DNA of 48,785 nucleotides from Lachnospiraceae bacterium (GTDB lineage: Bacteria; Bacillota; Clostridia; Lachnospirales; Lachnospiraceae), in NCBI GenBank assembly GCA_024692905.1, contig JAILLY010000042.1, positions 1 to 48,785 on the forward strand, in the 5' to 3' direction. Every line of letters starts with the position of its first letter. Position 1 is the stretch's first letter. The position numbers were made by a program, and so were the translations under genes. The notes beneath the pieces are model-generated. The model was not told where the DNA came from and made no database searches. It saw nothing but the letters and a program-made list of their open reading frames with translations. Shown here piece after piece: positions 1 through 8,012 of the stretch.

Positions 1-1101
1 ATGAAATTAGGAATCGTAGGACTGCCGAATGTCGGCAAATCAACTTTATTTAATTCACTGACGAAAGCGGGAGCGGAATCGGCCAATTATCCGTTCTGCA
101 CGATCGATCCGAATGTCGGAGTCGTTCCGGTGCCGGATGAAAGGATAAAACTGCTCGGAGACCTATACCATACCAAAAAGGTAACGCCTGCGGTGATAGA
201 GTTTGTCGATATAGCGGGACTTGTAAAGGGGGCCAGCAAGGGTGAGGGCCTCGGAAACCAGTTCCTTGCAAATATCCGTGAGGTGGATGCGATCGTGCAT
301 GTGGTACGATGCTTTGAAGATGCGAACGTGGTGCATGTGGACGGCTCCATCGATCCGGTCAGGGATATAGATACGATAAACCTTGAACTCATATTTGCCG
401 ATATGGAAGTTCTTGAGCGCCGTATCGCCAAGCAGAGCAGGGCTGCCAACAATGATAAGAAGATCGCTAAGGAAGTTGAGATGCTAAAAAGCCTTATGGC
501 CCATCTTGAGGCGGGCAACAGGGCGATGACATTTGAAGTTCCTGATGAGGAGGACCTGCAGAAGGCCTTCGGGGAATATAATCTCCTGACGGCCAAGCCT
601 GTAATATATGCCGCAAATGTGTCGGAAGACGATCTTGCCGATGACGGCGCGGGTAATGAGTATGTGAAGAAGGTGCGCGAATTTGCTGCGGGAGAGGGCA
701 GTGAGGTATTCGTGATATGCGCGCAGATAGAGCAGGAGATTGCCGAACTTGACGATGATGAGAAGGCAATGTTCCTTGAAGATCTCGGGCTTAAGGAATC
801 CGGACTTGAGAAACTTATAGCTGCAAGCTACAAGCTTCTCGGACTCATGAGTTTCTTAACTGCCGGTGAGGATGAGTGCAGGGCCTGGACCATTAAGATC
901 GGTACGAAAGCGCCGCAGGCAGCCGGCAAGATACATACCGATTTCGAGCGCGGCTTTATTAAGGCGGAAGTCATCAACTACAAGGATCTCCTCGAATGCG
1001 GATCTCTTGCATCGGCCAGGGAAAAAGGCCTTGTCGGTATGGAAGGAAAGGATTACGTCGTTAAGGACGGGGATGTGATCCTATTCAGGTTTAACGTATA
1101 G
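1..1101 (+). CDS. ychF: Redox-regulated ATPase/GTPase YchF (OLA1 family)
   Basis: A 366-residue P-loop NTPase of the Obg/YchF group, which binds ribosomes and in known members hydrolyses ATP rather than GTP. The P-loop GLPNVGKST lies at residues 7-15 and the switch II region DIAGLVKGASKG near residue 70. The base-recognition motif reads NVSE near residue 207 in place of the NKxD of true GTPases, which is the family hallmark of altered nucleotide choice. The C-terminal 80 or so residues form a TGS domain. The length matches the family (E. coli about 363). The ATG is the first base of the window, so its ribosome binding site and promoter are not visible, and an upstream start cannot be excluded. 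A terminator follows directly. Confidence 0.96.
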   Translation: MKLGIVGLPNVGKSTLFNSLTKAGAESANYPFCTIDPNVGVVPVPDERIKLLGDLYHTKKVTPAVIEFVDIAGLVKGASKGEGLGNQFLANIREVDAIVHVVRCFEDANVVHVDGSIDPVRDIDTINLELIFADMEVLERRIAKQSRAANNDKKIAKEVEMLKSLMAHLEAGNRAMTFEVPDEEDLQKAFGEYNLLTAKPVIYAANVSEDDLADDGAGNEYVKKVREFAAGEGSEVFVICAQIEQEIAELDDDEKAMFLEDLGLKESGLEKLIAASYKLLGLMSFLTAGEDECRAWTIKIGTKAPQAAGKIHTDFERGFIKAEVINYKDLLECGSLASAREKGLVGMEGKDYVVKDGDVILFRFNV

Positions 1102-1121
1102 AATAATTACAAAAATATTAC

Positions 1122-1170
1122 GAAAGAGTGTCAAAACAACATTTAGTGTTTTTGGCACTCTTTTTCTTTT
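1122..1170 (+). terminator. Rho-independent terminator after ychF
   Basis: The arm AAAGAGTGTCAAAA (1123-1136) pairs with TTTTGGCACTCTTT (1149-1162) apart from one G-T wobble. A T-rich run follows to 1170. The hairpin separates ychF from the division cluster. Confidence 0.85.
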
Positions 1171-1264
1171 GCATATAACTATATCTTGTGTGGCGCACTC
1201 CCTCCACTTCCCTCCACCATGCGAAAATTCGGCATTTTTACGGGGTAATATTGAAAAAACAGGG

Positions 1265-1293
1265 TTGATTTTTTGACTGTCATGGGTTATTAT
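1265..1293 (+). promoter_or_regulatory. Predicted promoter of the mraZ division cluster
   Basis: TTGATT (1265-1270), a 17-bp spacer and TATTAT (1288-1293) make a good sigma-A type promoter. The expected start is near 1300, exactly where the MraZ-type 10-bp repeats begin. A second TTGACT at 1273-1278 has no -10 at a usable distance. Confidence 0.6.
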
Positions 1294-1300
1294 TTACACG

Positions 1301-1340
1301 TAAGTGGTGAAAAGTGGTAGAAAGTGGTAGAAAGTAGAGT
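1301..1340 (+). promoter_or_regulatory. Four tandem 10-bp MraZ-type boxes
   Basis: Four contiguous 10-bp units read TAAGTGGTGA, AAAGTGGTAG, AAAGTGGTAG and AAAGTAGAGT. MraZ proteins autoregulate by binding short direct repeats one helical turn apart: TGGG-type units in E. coli and AAAGTG-type units with 3-bp spacers in Mycoplasma. The two central units fit the latter exactly. The array lies between the predicted start and the mraZ ATG at 1349, and its last unit overlaps the weak ribosome binding site, so a bound MraZ octamer could block transcription of its own operon. Confidence 0.7.
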
Positions 1341-1348
1341 GACCTGAT

Positions 1349-1777
1349 ATGTTCATGGGTGAGTACAACCACACAATCGATGCTAAGGGGCGTCTGATAG
1401 TTCCGGCAAAGTTTCGCGAAGAGCTTGGGGAAGCCTTCGTAATAACCAACGGAAACGACGGTTGTCTCAATATCTACACCGAAGAGGCGTGGGAAACCTT
1501 TTTGGGAAAGCTGCAGCTTCTGCCAAACAACAGGGACAAGAGAGAGATAGTCAGGAAGTTCGTCGCCCAGGCGAATATGGTCGAGGTAGATAAGCAGGGA
1601 AGGATGCTTATCCCGCCTGCGCTCAGGGAACACGCGGATCTTGTAAAGGACGTGGTTCTTGCGGGAGCGATAGATAAGATCGAAGTCTGGGACAAGGACC
1701 GGTGGGCTGCCGAGTCAGTTATCGATGACATCGATGACATCGCCGAACGGCTGGCAGATCTCGGGCTGAACATCTGA
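1349..1777 (+). CDS. mraZ: Transcriptional regulator MraZ
   Basis: A 142-residue MraZ with two AbrB-like SpoVT/MraZ folds. The first begins at the typical [20 protein letters not shown] and the second has its own [12 protein letters not shown] motif near residue 82, which gives the paired DxKGR-type DNA-binding loops. MraZ forms ring oligomers and represses the division and cell-wall cluster that it heads. The start at 1349 matches the conserved N terminus; a second ATG two codons on is possible. The ribosome binding site (AGAGTGA) is poor and lies inside the repeat array, which suits tight self-control. The gene is followed after 28 bases by rsmH. Confidence 0.95.
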   Translation: MFMGEYNHTIDAKGRLIVPAKFREELGEAFVITNGNDGCLNIYTEEAWETFLGKLQLLPNNRDKREIVRKFVAQANMVEVDKQGRMLIPPALREHADLVKDVVLAGAIDKIEVWDKDRWAAESVIDDIDDIAERLADLGLNI

Positions 1778-1805
1778 GGCGAAACCTTTGAAGGGAGGGG
1801 ATGCC

Positions 1806-2750
1806 TTGGAATTCAAGCATAAGCCCGTACTGCTTAATGAGACCATTGATAATCTGTGTATCAAGCCTGAAGGGACCTACGTGGATTGTACGTTAGGAGG
1901 CGGGGGACACGCGTATGAGGTCTTAAAGCGGTTATCACCACAGGGGAGATTTATAGGAATAGATCAGGATGCCGACGCCATCCGGGCGGCGGGGGAGAAG
2001 TTACGGAAGTTCGGCAATGCCGTGCTGGTAAGAAGCAATTATTGCGACACAGGGTCCGTTCTCATGGGGAACCACGTCGACGGCGTGGATGGGTTCGTGC
2101 TTGACCTGGGAGTGTCATCCTATCAGCTGGATACGCCGGAAAGAGGATTTTCTTATATGTCTGATGCCCCGCTCGACATGCGGATGGATCAGAGAAATTC
2201 CCTTACGGCAGGGGACATAATAAACGGCTATACTGAAGCGGAACTGTATCGCGTGATAAGGGACTACGGAGAAGACAGGTTCGCGAAGAATATAGCGCGC
2301 AGTATTGTGGCCGCACGGGAAGTTAAGAAGATCGAAACAACCTTTGAGCTGGTCGATGTCATAAGATCGGCGATCCCCATGAAATTCAGGAAGACCATGG
2401 GGCATCCGGCCAAACAGACATTTCAGGCAGTGAGGATCGAACTGAACCGTGAACTTGATGTACTTAAGGACACGCTGGATACTTTGATCGACCTCCTGAA
2501 TCCGGGCGGCAGGATATGTATCATCACTTTTCATTCCCTTGAGGACAGGATAGTCAAGGAGAATTTCCGCAGGAACGAAAATCCGTGCACCTGCCCGAGC
2601 AGCTTTCCGGTCTGTGTATGCGGAAAAGTCAGCAAGGGCCGTGTTATCACTAGGAAACCGATAATTCCCGGGGATGAGGAGATGAATGAGAACCCGCGCA
2701 GCAAGAGTGCCAAACTGCGGGTATTTGAAAAAGTATCGGAGAGGGATTGA
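1806..2750 (+). CDS. rsmH: 16S rRNA (cytosine1402-N4)-methyltransferase RsmH
   Basis: A SAM-dependent methyltransferase (MraW) that modifies C1402 in the ribosomal P site. The N terminus [11 protein letters not shown] and the SAM loop [10 protein letters not shown] are diagnostic, as are [10 protein letters not shown], the catalytic-region [16 protein letters not shown] and the C-terminal [12 protein letters not shown] chose the TTG at 1806 because AAGGGAGGGG (1791-1800) sits five bases before it, giving 314 residues, close to the family norm. An upstream TTG at 1788 would overlap that ribosome binding site and add six residues of no family resemblance. The stop overlaps the ftsL start by one base, implying translational coupling. 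Confidence 0.95.
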   Translation: MEFKHKPVLLNETIDNLCIKPEGTYVDCTLGGGGHAYEVLKRLSPQGRFIGIDQDADAIRAAGEKLRKFGNAVLVRSNYCDTGSVLMGNHVDGVDGFVLDLGVSSYQLDTPERGFSYMSDAPLDMRMDQRNSLTAGDIINGYTEAELYRVIRDYGEDRFAKNIARSIVAAREVKKIETTFELVDVIRSAIPMKFRKTMGHPAKQTFQAVRIELNRELDVLKDTLDTLIDLLNPGGRICIITFHSLEDRIVKENFRRNENPCTCPSSFPVCVCGKVSKGRVITRKPIIPGDEEMNENPRSKSAKLRVFEKVSERD

Positions 2751-3235
2751 TGGTATCTGCTTCAAGGAGACATGCAAGAAAGCCTGCATATCACGGCAGG
2801 AGAGTCAGTGATGAGTTCATTTACGGCAATACGGCCAGGGAACTCAGGGAACTGGGACAGGGAAGAGGCTCGGAACTTAAGTTAAGCCACCAGACCAGAA
2901 GGAACCGTGAAAAAGCGGGGCACATGAATCCCGGATACATCCTGTTCCTTACGCTTGCGATGGTCATGACCGTGGCCATATGCATCCAGTACCTGATGAT
3001 GCGCGCGACGATGACGAACATGGTCAAGGAGCTTTCTTCGCTGGAACTTAATCTGAATGAATTAAAGGCCGAGAATGACGATACCGAAAACCGCATCAAA
3101 GGCGCCGTCGATCTTGAGGAGATCAAGTACAGGGCGATGAATGAACTCGGCATGCAGTATGCAAATGAGGACCAGATCGTATCATATGAATGTGAAGATA
3201 CGGATTATGTACGACAACTTGTTGACATAGAGTAG
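2750..3235 (+). CDS. ftsL: FtsL-like cell division protein
   Basis: A 161-residue bitopic membrane protein. A basic cytoplasmic N terminus of about 60 residues is followed by one membrane helix (starting GYILFLTLAMVMT) and then a leucine/glutamate-rich coiled coil. It ends in a short acidic region beginning near YRAMNELGMQY. This layout and its place between rsmH and the PBP gene mark it as the FtsL/DivIC-type partner that links the septal PBP to FtsQ/DivIB. The primary sequence of this family is poorly conserved, so the symbol rests on architecture and position. The ATG at 2750 overlaps the rsmH stop by one base. Confidence 0.82.
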   Translation: MVSASRRHARKPAYHGRRVSDEFIYGNTARELRELGQGRGSELKLSHQTRRNREKAGHMNPGYILFLTLAMVMTVAICIQYLMMRATMTNMVKELSSLELNLNELKAENDDTENRIKGAVDLEEIKYRAMNELGMQYANEDQIVSYECEDTDYVRQLVDIE

Positions 3236-3268
3236 AAAATAATACATAATATCCAAGATGTTTAGTTG

Positions 3269-3297
3269 CTGCCCGAACACCACGGGCAGTATTCTTT
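3269..3297 (+). terminator. Weak hairpin/attenuator between ftsL and the PBP gene
   Basis: CTGCCCG (3269-3275) pairs perfectly with CGGGCAG (3283-3289), followed by the mixed tract TATTCTTTT. The T run is interrupted, so partial termination that lowers PBP expression is more likely than a full stop. The PBP gene has no clear promoter of its own in this gap. Confidence 0.5.
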
Positions 3298-3317
3298 TAT
3301 TACAGTCTGGGGATTAA

Positions 3318-5615
3318 ATGGGCAGAAAGAGGAAAAATCCGGGAGTACAGAGGTTTACGGGTAATATGCAGAAGAAGCTCACCGTGCTTTTTCTGCTTAT
3401 TCTTGTTGCTTTCATAGGCCTGAGCGTAAGGCTTTATGCGATAAACCGCGATAACGGCGAGGAATATAAGAAACAGGTGCTCTCCCAGCAGGAATACGAC
3501 AGTGTTACGCTGCCGGCCAAGAGAGGCGAGATCGTTGACCGTAACGGGACCAAGATCGCGGTGAGCCAGAAGGTATACAACATTGTCATCGATTCAAAGA
3601 CACTTAACGGAAATGAAGGGAAGTATCTCGAGCCCACGCTCGATGCGCTCTATGATACCCCGGTTGATTTTCTTTATTCGAGAGATGAACTGAGGAATTT
3701 CATCACATCCAATCCCACATCCCAATACAGGATAGTTGCCAAAAAACAGGAATATGATGCCATAAGTCCCCTTATGGAGAAGATCGATGATAAAGTCACA
3801 TACCCCGATATCAAGGGTGTATGGCTTGAGAACACCTATCAGAGGACATATCCGTACGGATCTCTTGCCTGCGATGTCATAGGCTTTGTCCAGGGCGATA
3901 ACGAAGGGGCATACGGGCTTGAGGAGTATTATAACAGCACGCTCAACGGAACTGACGGACGCGAATACGGATATCTTAACGATGATGAGAACCTCGAACG
4001 TACGATAAAGGCCCCGGATAACGGCAGGACACTGGTTACGAGTATCGATGTCAATATCCAGAGCATAGTCGAAAAGCATATACTTGCATTTAACGAGGAA
4101 CACCAGGACGAATACCGCGAAGGCGCAGGATCGAGGAATACCGGTGTGATCATAATGAACCCCAATACGGGTGAGATACTGGCTATGGCAAGCTATCCGG
4201 TCTTTGATCTTAACGATCCCAGAAATACATCCGGACTTGATATAGAAGTGAGTGAGGAATATACCACCCGCGGCGATATAGACATAGATATCACGGATGA
4301 GCAGGGCGGTGATGAAACGGATGAAAGCGTATCCGGCAATTCGGTGACCGCTCCGGCCGGGACCGGGCAGGAAGAGGGCGAAGAAGGGGAAGAAGATGAA
4401 GAGTCAAAACCCGAAGGCCCGAAGACCTATGAGGAAGCCTATGAAGACGCAAAGATGGAGGCATTAAACGGTCTGTGGAAGAATTTCTGCGTAAGTTCGA
4501 CCTACGAACCGGGTTCCACATATAAGCCCTTTACCATGGCTGCGGGGCTCGAGGAAGGGATATTAAAAGGCAACGAGTATTTTAACTGTTCCGGTGTAAA
4601 GGAGGTCGGCGATCACAAGATCCACTGCAACAACCGTTTCGGACACGGCGAGCTCAGCTTTTCGGGTGCGCTTGAACAGTCATGCAACGTTGCGTTTATG
4701 GATATGGGCGCCATGATAGGCAAGTCCACGTTCATGAAATACAATAAGCTCTATAATTTCGGGCTCAAGACCAATATAGATCTTACCGGTGAAGCCGTCA
4801 CGAACACACTGGTATTCGATGTAAATACGATGGTCCCCACCGACCTTGCGATAAGTTCTTTCGGACAGGGATTTAACGTGACCATGATCCAGATGGCCGC
4901 GGGCTTCTGTTCCCTTATTAACGGAGGGTATTATTACCAGCCGCATATAGTGACAAAGATATTGAATGATGACGGAGCCACCGTGAGCAATATTGAGCCC
5001 AGGGTGCTCAAACAGACCATATCCACCGAGACTTCCGACAAGATGGTGGAACTTTGCAATAACGTCGTTTCCGAAGGTACCGGAAGATCGGCAAGGCCCG
5101 CCGGATACCGTATAGGAGGCAAGACCGGAACCGCCGAGAAATACCCCAGAAAATCAGGCAATTACGTGGTTTCATTCATGGGATTTGCTCCCGCGGACGA
5201 CCCGCAGATAGTCATATATACCGTTATAGATACCCCCAATGTGGCCAGCCAGCCCCATGCGAGCTACGCGACCGCACTGACCCGTGATATCTTAACCGAG
5301 GTCCTTCCGTATATGCATGTGTTTATGACGGAGGAATTGAGCGAAGAGGAGAAGGCGGAGCTTGACGAGGCGGCCCTCGGATTTGCCCGGTCTTCAAATA
5401 ACACACTCAGCGAGAACGCGGTCGTATCCGCCAACGCCATAGAAAAACCCGAAGAACCTGAAGAAGAATCGGTCATAGTCTTTGAGGAGGATGCCGTGAA
5501 GCCGGAGATCAAGACCGATCCAGAGACAGGATACCCGATAGATCCGACCACCGGTGAACTGCTGGATCCAAACACAGGCCAGCCGGTAGATCCGACCGTA
5601 TCGGATCTTGAGTAG
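3318..5615 (+). CDS. Class B penicillin-binding protein (FtsI/SpoVD type transpeptidase)
   Basis: A 765-residue septal peptidoglycan transpeptidase. An N-terminal membrane anchor (about residues 18-38) is followed by a PBP dimerisation domain (KRGEIVDRNGT near 68) and the transpeptidase domain. The active-site motifs are S400-T-Y-K403, S455-C-N457 and K602-T-G-T605. Two oddities stand out. Roughly 60 residues rich in Asp and Glu are inserted just before the SxxK motif (about 305-370), and the C terminus carries an acidic tail ending in DPxTGxx repeats instead of PASTA domains. The reading frame is intact through both. The gene lies where ftsI or spoVD normally does, ahead of mraY. Whether it serves vegetative division or sporulation cannot be told from sequence. 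Confidence 0.93.
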   Translation: MGRKRKNPGVQRFTGNMQKKLTVLFLLILVAFIGLSVRLYAINRDNGEEYKKQVLSQQEYDSVTLPAKRGEIVDRNGTKIAVSQKVYNIVIDSKTLNGNEGKYLEPTLDALYDTPVDFLYSRDELRNFITSNPTSQYRIVAKKQEYDAISPLMEKIDDKVTYPDIKGVWLENTYQRTYPYGSLACDVIGFVQGDNEGAYGLEEYYNSTLNGTDGREYGYLNDDENLERTIKAPDNGRTLVTSIDVNIQSIVEKHILAFNEEHQDEYREGAGSRNTGVIIMNPNTGEILAMASYPVFDLNDPRNTSGLDIEVSEEYTTRGDIDIDITDEQGGDETDESVSGNSVTAPAGTGQEEGEEGEEDEESKPEGPKTYEEAYEDAKMEALNGLWKNFCVSSTYEPGSTYKPFTMAAGLEEGILKGNEYFNCSGVKEVGDHKIHCNNRFGHGELSFSGALEQSCNVAFMDMGAMIGKSTFMKYNKLYNFGLKTNIDLTGEAVTNTLVFDVNTMVPTDLAISSFGQGFNVTMIQMAAGFCSLINGGYYYQPHIVTKILNDDGATVSNIEPRVLKQTISTETSDKMVELCNNVVSEGTGRSARPAGYRIGGKTGTAEKYPRKSGNYVVSFMGFAPADDPQIVIYTVIDTPNVASQPHASYATALTRDILTEVLPYMHVFMTEELSEEEKAELDEAALGFARSSNNTLSENAVVSANAIEKPEEPEEESVIVFEEDAVKPEIKTDPETGYPIDPTTGELLDPNTGQPVDPTVSDLE
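5512..5612 (+). repeat. DPxTG repeats coding for the PBP C-terminal tail
   Basis: The last 33 or so codons of the PBP gene encode near-tandem 7- to 8-residue units: DPETGYPI, DPTTGELL, DPNTGQPV, then DPT. The DNA copies are similar but not identical, so this is an old repeat. The function is unknown; it should lie outside the membrane. Confidence 0.7.
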
Positions 5616-5621
5616 ATCCCG

Positions 5622-5656
5622 TTGATATTTGAAAAATCGTAAAAATATTATATACT
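5622..5656 (+). promoter_or_regulatory. Predicted promoter(s) for mraY-murD-ftsW-divIB
   Basis: Two overlapping candidates exist: TTGATA (5622-5627), 18 bp, TATTAT (5646-5651); and TTGAAA (5629-5634), 16 bp, TATACT (5651-5656). Either would start a transcript a few bases before the AGGAG ribosome binding site of mraY. Confidence 0.55.
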
Positions 5657-5678
5657 ATAGTATTGTTAGGAGTTTTTT

Positions 5679-6641
5679 ATGGATATTATCGTTTTATTGT
5701 CTTTTATCATAGCATTTGCGCTGACTGCGGCAATGGGTCCCTTCGTCATACCCTTTCTGCATAAGCTTAAGGTCGGGCAGACGGTAAGGGACGACGGGCC
5801 GGAGAGTCATCTTAAGAAGATGGGCACACCCACCATGGGCGGGGTGATGATAATCGTCGGAATGATGCTGCCGTCGATTTTTTATGTGCGTTCATGCCCG
5901 GAGGTCATCCCTGTGCTTATGATGACTGTCGGATTCGGACTCATAGGGTTTATAGACGACTATATCAAGGTTGTCTTAAAGCGGGCCATGGGACTTCGCG
6001 CGTGGGAGAAGCTGTCGATGCAGTCCGTGGTCACGGCTGCGTTTGCCTATTATATGATCAAAGTCGCAAAGGTGAGCCTTGATATAATCATACCTTTTTC
6101 CGGTGGAAAGAGCTTTTCTGCCGGCATTTTTGCGGTCCCGTTATTATTCCTTGCGGTGCTCGGAACGGTAAACGGTGCCAACTTTACGGACGGACTTGAC
6201 GGACTCGCATCAAGCGTTACCGCCGTCATAGCAGCTTTTTTCGGTGTTATAGCTTTTATCCAGGGGAACGGTACGGCTCCGGCTTCGTTTGCGATGGTCG
6301 GGGCACTTCTTGCGTTCCTTCTCTATAACGTTCATCCCGCCGGCGTGTTCATGGGGGATACGGGTTCCCTTGCGCTCGGAGGGTTCGTTGTTGCCGTTGC
6401 ATATATGCTCAGGATGCCGGTATTCATACTTATCGTGGCTTTCATTTATTTTGCCGAGGTGTTATCGGTCATGATCCAGGTGAGTTATTTCAAGATCACC
6501 AAGGGCAAGCGTATATTTAAGATGGCACCCATTCATCATCATTTTGAACTGTGCGGCTGGTCCGAAACAAGGGTCGTTGCCGTGTTTACGATAATTACCA
6601 TTATTCTTGCCGTTGTAGGATACATGGCGTACATGGTGTAA
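5679..6641 (+). CDS. mraY: Phospho-N-acetylmuramoyl-pentapeptide transferase MraY
   Basis: A 320-residue polytopic membrane enzyme that transfers phospho-MurNAc-pentapeptide from UDP to undecaprenyl phosphate, forming lipid I. Diagnostic segments are GPESHLKKMGTPTMGG near residue 40 and FIDDYIKV with the paired Asp near 100. Others are NFTDGLDGLA near 165 and the C-terminal loop PIHHHFELCGWSE. About ten membrane helices are evident and the length equals the family norm. The start is set by TTAGGAG a few bases upstream. murE and murF, which often precede mraY, are absent here. Confidence 0.96.
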   Translation: MDIIVLLSFIIAFALTAAMGPFVIPFLHKLKVGQTVRDDGPESHLKKMGTPTMGGVMIIVGMMLPSIFYVRSCPEVIPVLMMTVGFGLIGFIDDYIKVVLKRAMGLRAWEKLSMQSVVTAAFAYYMIKVAKVSLDIIIPFSGGKSFSAGIFAVPLLFLAVLGTVNGANFTDGLDGLASSVTAVIAAFFGVIAFIQGNGTAPASFAMVGALLAFLLYNVHPAGVFMGDTGSLALGGFVVAVAYMLRMPVFILIVAFIYFAEVLSVMIQVSYFKITKGKRIFKMAPIHHHFELCGWSETRVVAVFTIITIILAVVGYMAYMV

Positions 6642-6662
6642 CAGGAGGAACGGTGATACTGT

Positions 6663-8012
6663 ATGGACAGGAATAAGATACTGGTCGTCGGGACCGGACT
6701 GAGCGGGGTCAGTGCATGCGATCTCCTTACCGGGAACGGTGAATCATGCATACTTTTTGATTCGAATGACAAGCTTGATGAGCAGGCCGTACTTGGCCGC
6801 CTTGCGCGCACCGAAGGCGTCAGCCTCTACCTTGGGAAGCTTCCGGAGGATACTTTGGGTGAACTTAAACTTGCGGTATTAAGTCCCGGAGTTCCCGTTG
6901 ACAGCGCCATGGTCGTTGAGCTTAAGAAGGCGGGGATCCCCGTTATAGGTGAAGTCGAACTTGCTTACAGGTACGATAAGGGGAATCTCATCGCGATAAC
7001 CGGAACAAACGGCAAGACCACTACCACGGCACTTGTCGGAAAGATAATGAGTGATTTTTATGATAAGGTATTCGTTGTCGGAAATATCGGCAATCCTTAT
7101 ACGAAGGAGGTTTCCGGGACCGGTGCTTCATCCGTTTCGGTCGCGGAGATAAGCAGTTTCCAGCTCGAAACGATAGTTGATTTCAAGCCGTGTATCAGCG
7201 CGATCCTTAATATAACTCCCGATCACTTGAACAGGCATCATACCCTGGATAAATATATAGAGGTCAAGGAGGCGATCTGCGTAAACCAGACATCTTCAGA
7301 CCATGTGATCTTAAATTATGAGGATCCCGTACTTCGTGAATTTGCTTCGGCAACTCCCGTATCCGTTGTGTTCTTCAGCTCCGCAAGGGAACTTAAGGAC
7401 GGATATTATTATAAGGATGATGCCATCTTTAAGGCTGTTGGCGGAGTTTCAGAGCATCTTATAAATGCGGATGAGATGAGCATAATCGGCCTCCATAACA
7501 TGGAAAATGCCATGGCTGCGATCGCGATGGCGGATGTTTACGGCGTTCCGATGGAACGGATACTTGCATCGGTAAGGGAGTTTAAGGCTGTTGAACACAG
7601 GATCGAATTCGTTGCGGAAAAGAACGGAGTCCGTTATTACAACGATTCCAAGGGAACAAATGTCGACGCGGCGATAAAGGGAATAAAAGCAATGAAACGT
7701 CCGACGTTCCTTATAGGCGGCGGATATGACAAGGGCTCCTCATACGATGAGTGGATCGAGGCTTTTGACGGGAAGGTTAAGAAGTTAGTCCTTATCGGTG
7801 CCACGAGAAATGCCATTGCAGAGTGTGCAAAGAAGCATGGCTTCAATGATTACGTATTTGCGGATTCATTCAGGGATGCTTTTGATATATGTGTAAAAGG
7901 CGCCGGAGACGGTGACTGTGTGCTGCTTTCTCCCGCATGTGCCAGCTGGGGCATGTTTGAGAATTACGAACAGCGAGGCAATATATTCAAGGAGTATGTA
8001 AACAGTCTATGA
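6663..8012 (+). CDS. murD: UDP-N-acetylmuramoyl-L-alanine:D-glutamate ligase MurD
   Basis: A 449-residue cytoplasmic Mur ligase that adds D-glutamate to UDP-MurNAc-L-alanine using ATP. An N-terminal Rossmann-like domain (ILVVGTGLSGVSAC) binds the UDP sugar. The central ATPase P-loop is G114-T-N-G-K-T-T-T121, followed by the ITPDHLNRH motif near residue 190. The C-terminal domain has the NDSKGTNVDA and LLSPACASWGMF motifs characteristic of MurD. Translation starts at ATG 6663 after AGGAGG at 6643-6648, a slightly long spacing. The gene overlaps ftsW by four bases (ATGA). Confidence 0.96.
   Translation: MDRNKILVVGTGLSGVSACDLLTGNGESCILFDSNDKLDEQAVLGRLARTEGVSLYLGKLPEDTLGELKLAVLSPGVPVDSAMVVELKKAGIPVIGEVELAYRYDKGNLIAITGTNGKTTTTALVGKIMSDFYDKVFVVGNIGNPYTKEVSGTGASSVSVAEISSFQLETIVDFKPCISAILNITPDHLNRHHTLDKYIEVKEAICVNQTSSDHVILNYEDPVLREFASATPVSVVFFSSARELKDGYYYKDDAIFKAVGGVSEHLINADEMSIIGLHNMENAMAAIAMADVYGVPMERILASVREFKAVEHRIEFVAEKNGVRYYNDSKGTNVDAAIKGIKAMKRPTFLIGGGYDKGSSYDEWIEAFDGKVKKLVLIGATRNAIAECAKKHGFNDYVFADSFRDAFDICVKGAGDGDCVLLSPACASWGMFENYEQRGNIFKEYVNSL

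Noticed and set aside
1788-1805. Upstream TTG start for rsmH at 1788
   Set aside because: It would begin inside the sequence that serves as ribosome binding site for the TTG at 1806, which gives the conserved N terminus.
2115-2789. A 224-codon open frame on the minus strand across rsmH
   Set aside because: It lies wholly antisense to a clear rsmH, has no ribosome binding site and no recognisable motif. Similar antisense frames at 8747-9385 and 10186-10815 are rejected for the same reason.
4230-4430. Acidic stretch in the PBP gene as a frameshift artefact
   Set aside because: The frame is open on both sides with intact family motifs, and codon use in the insert is like the rest of the gene.
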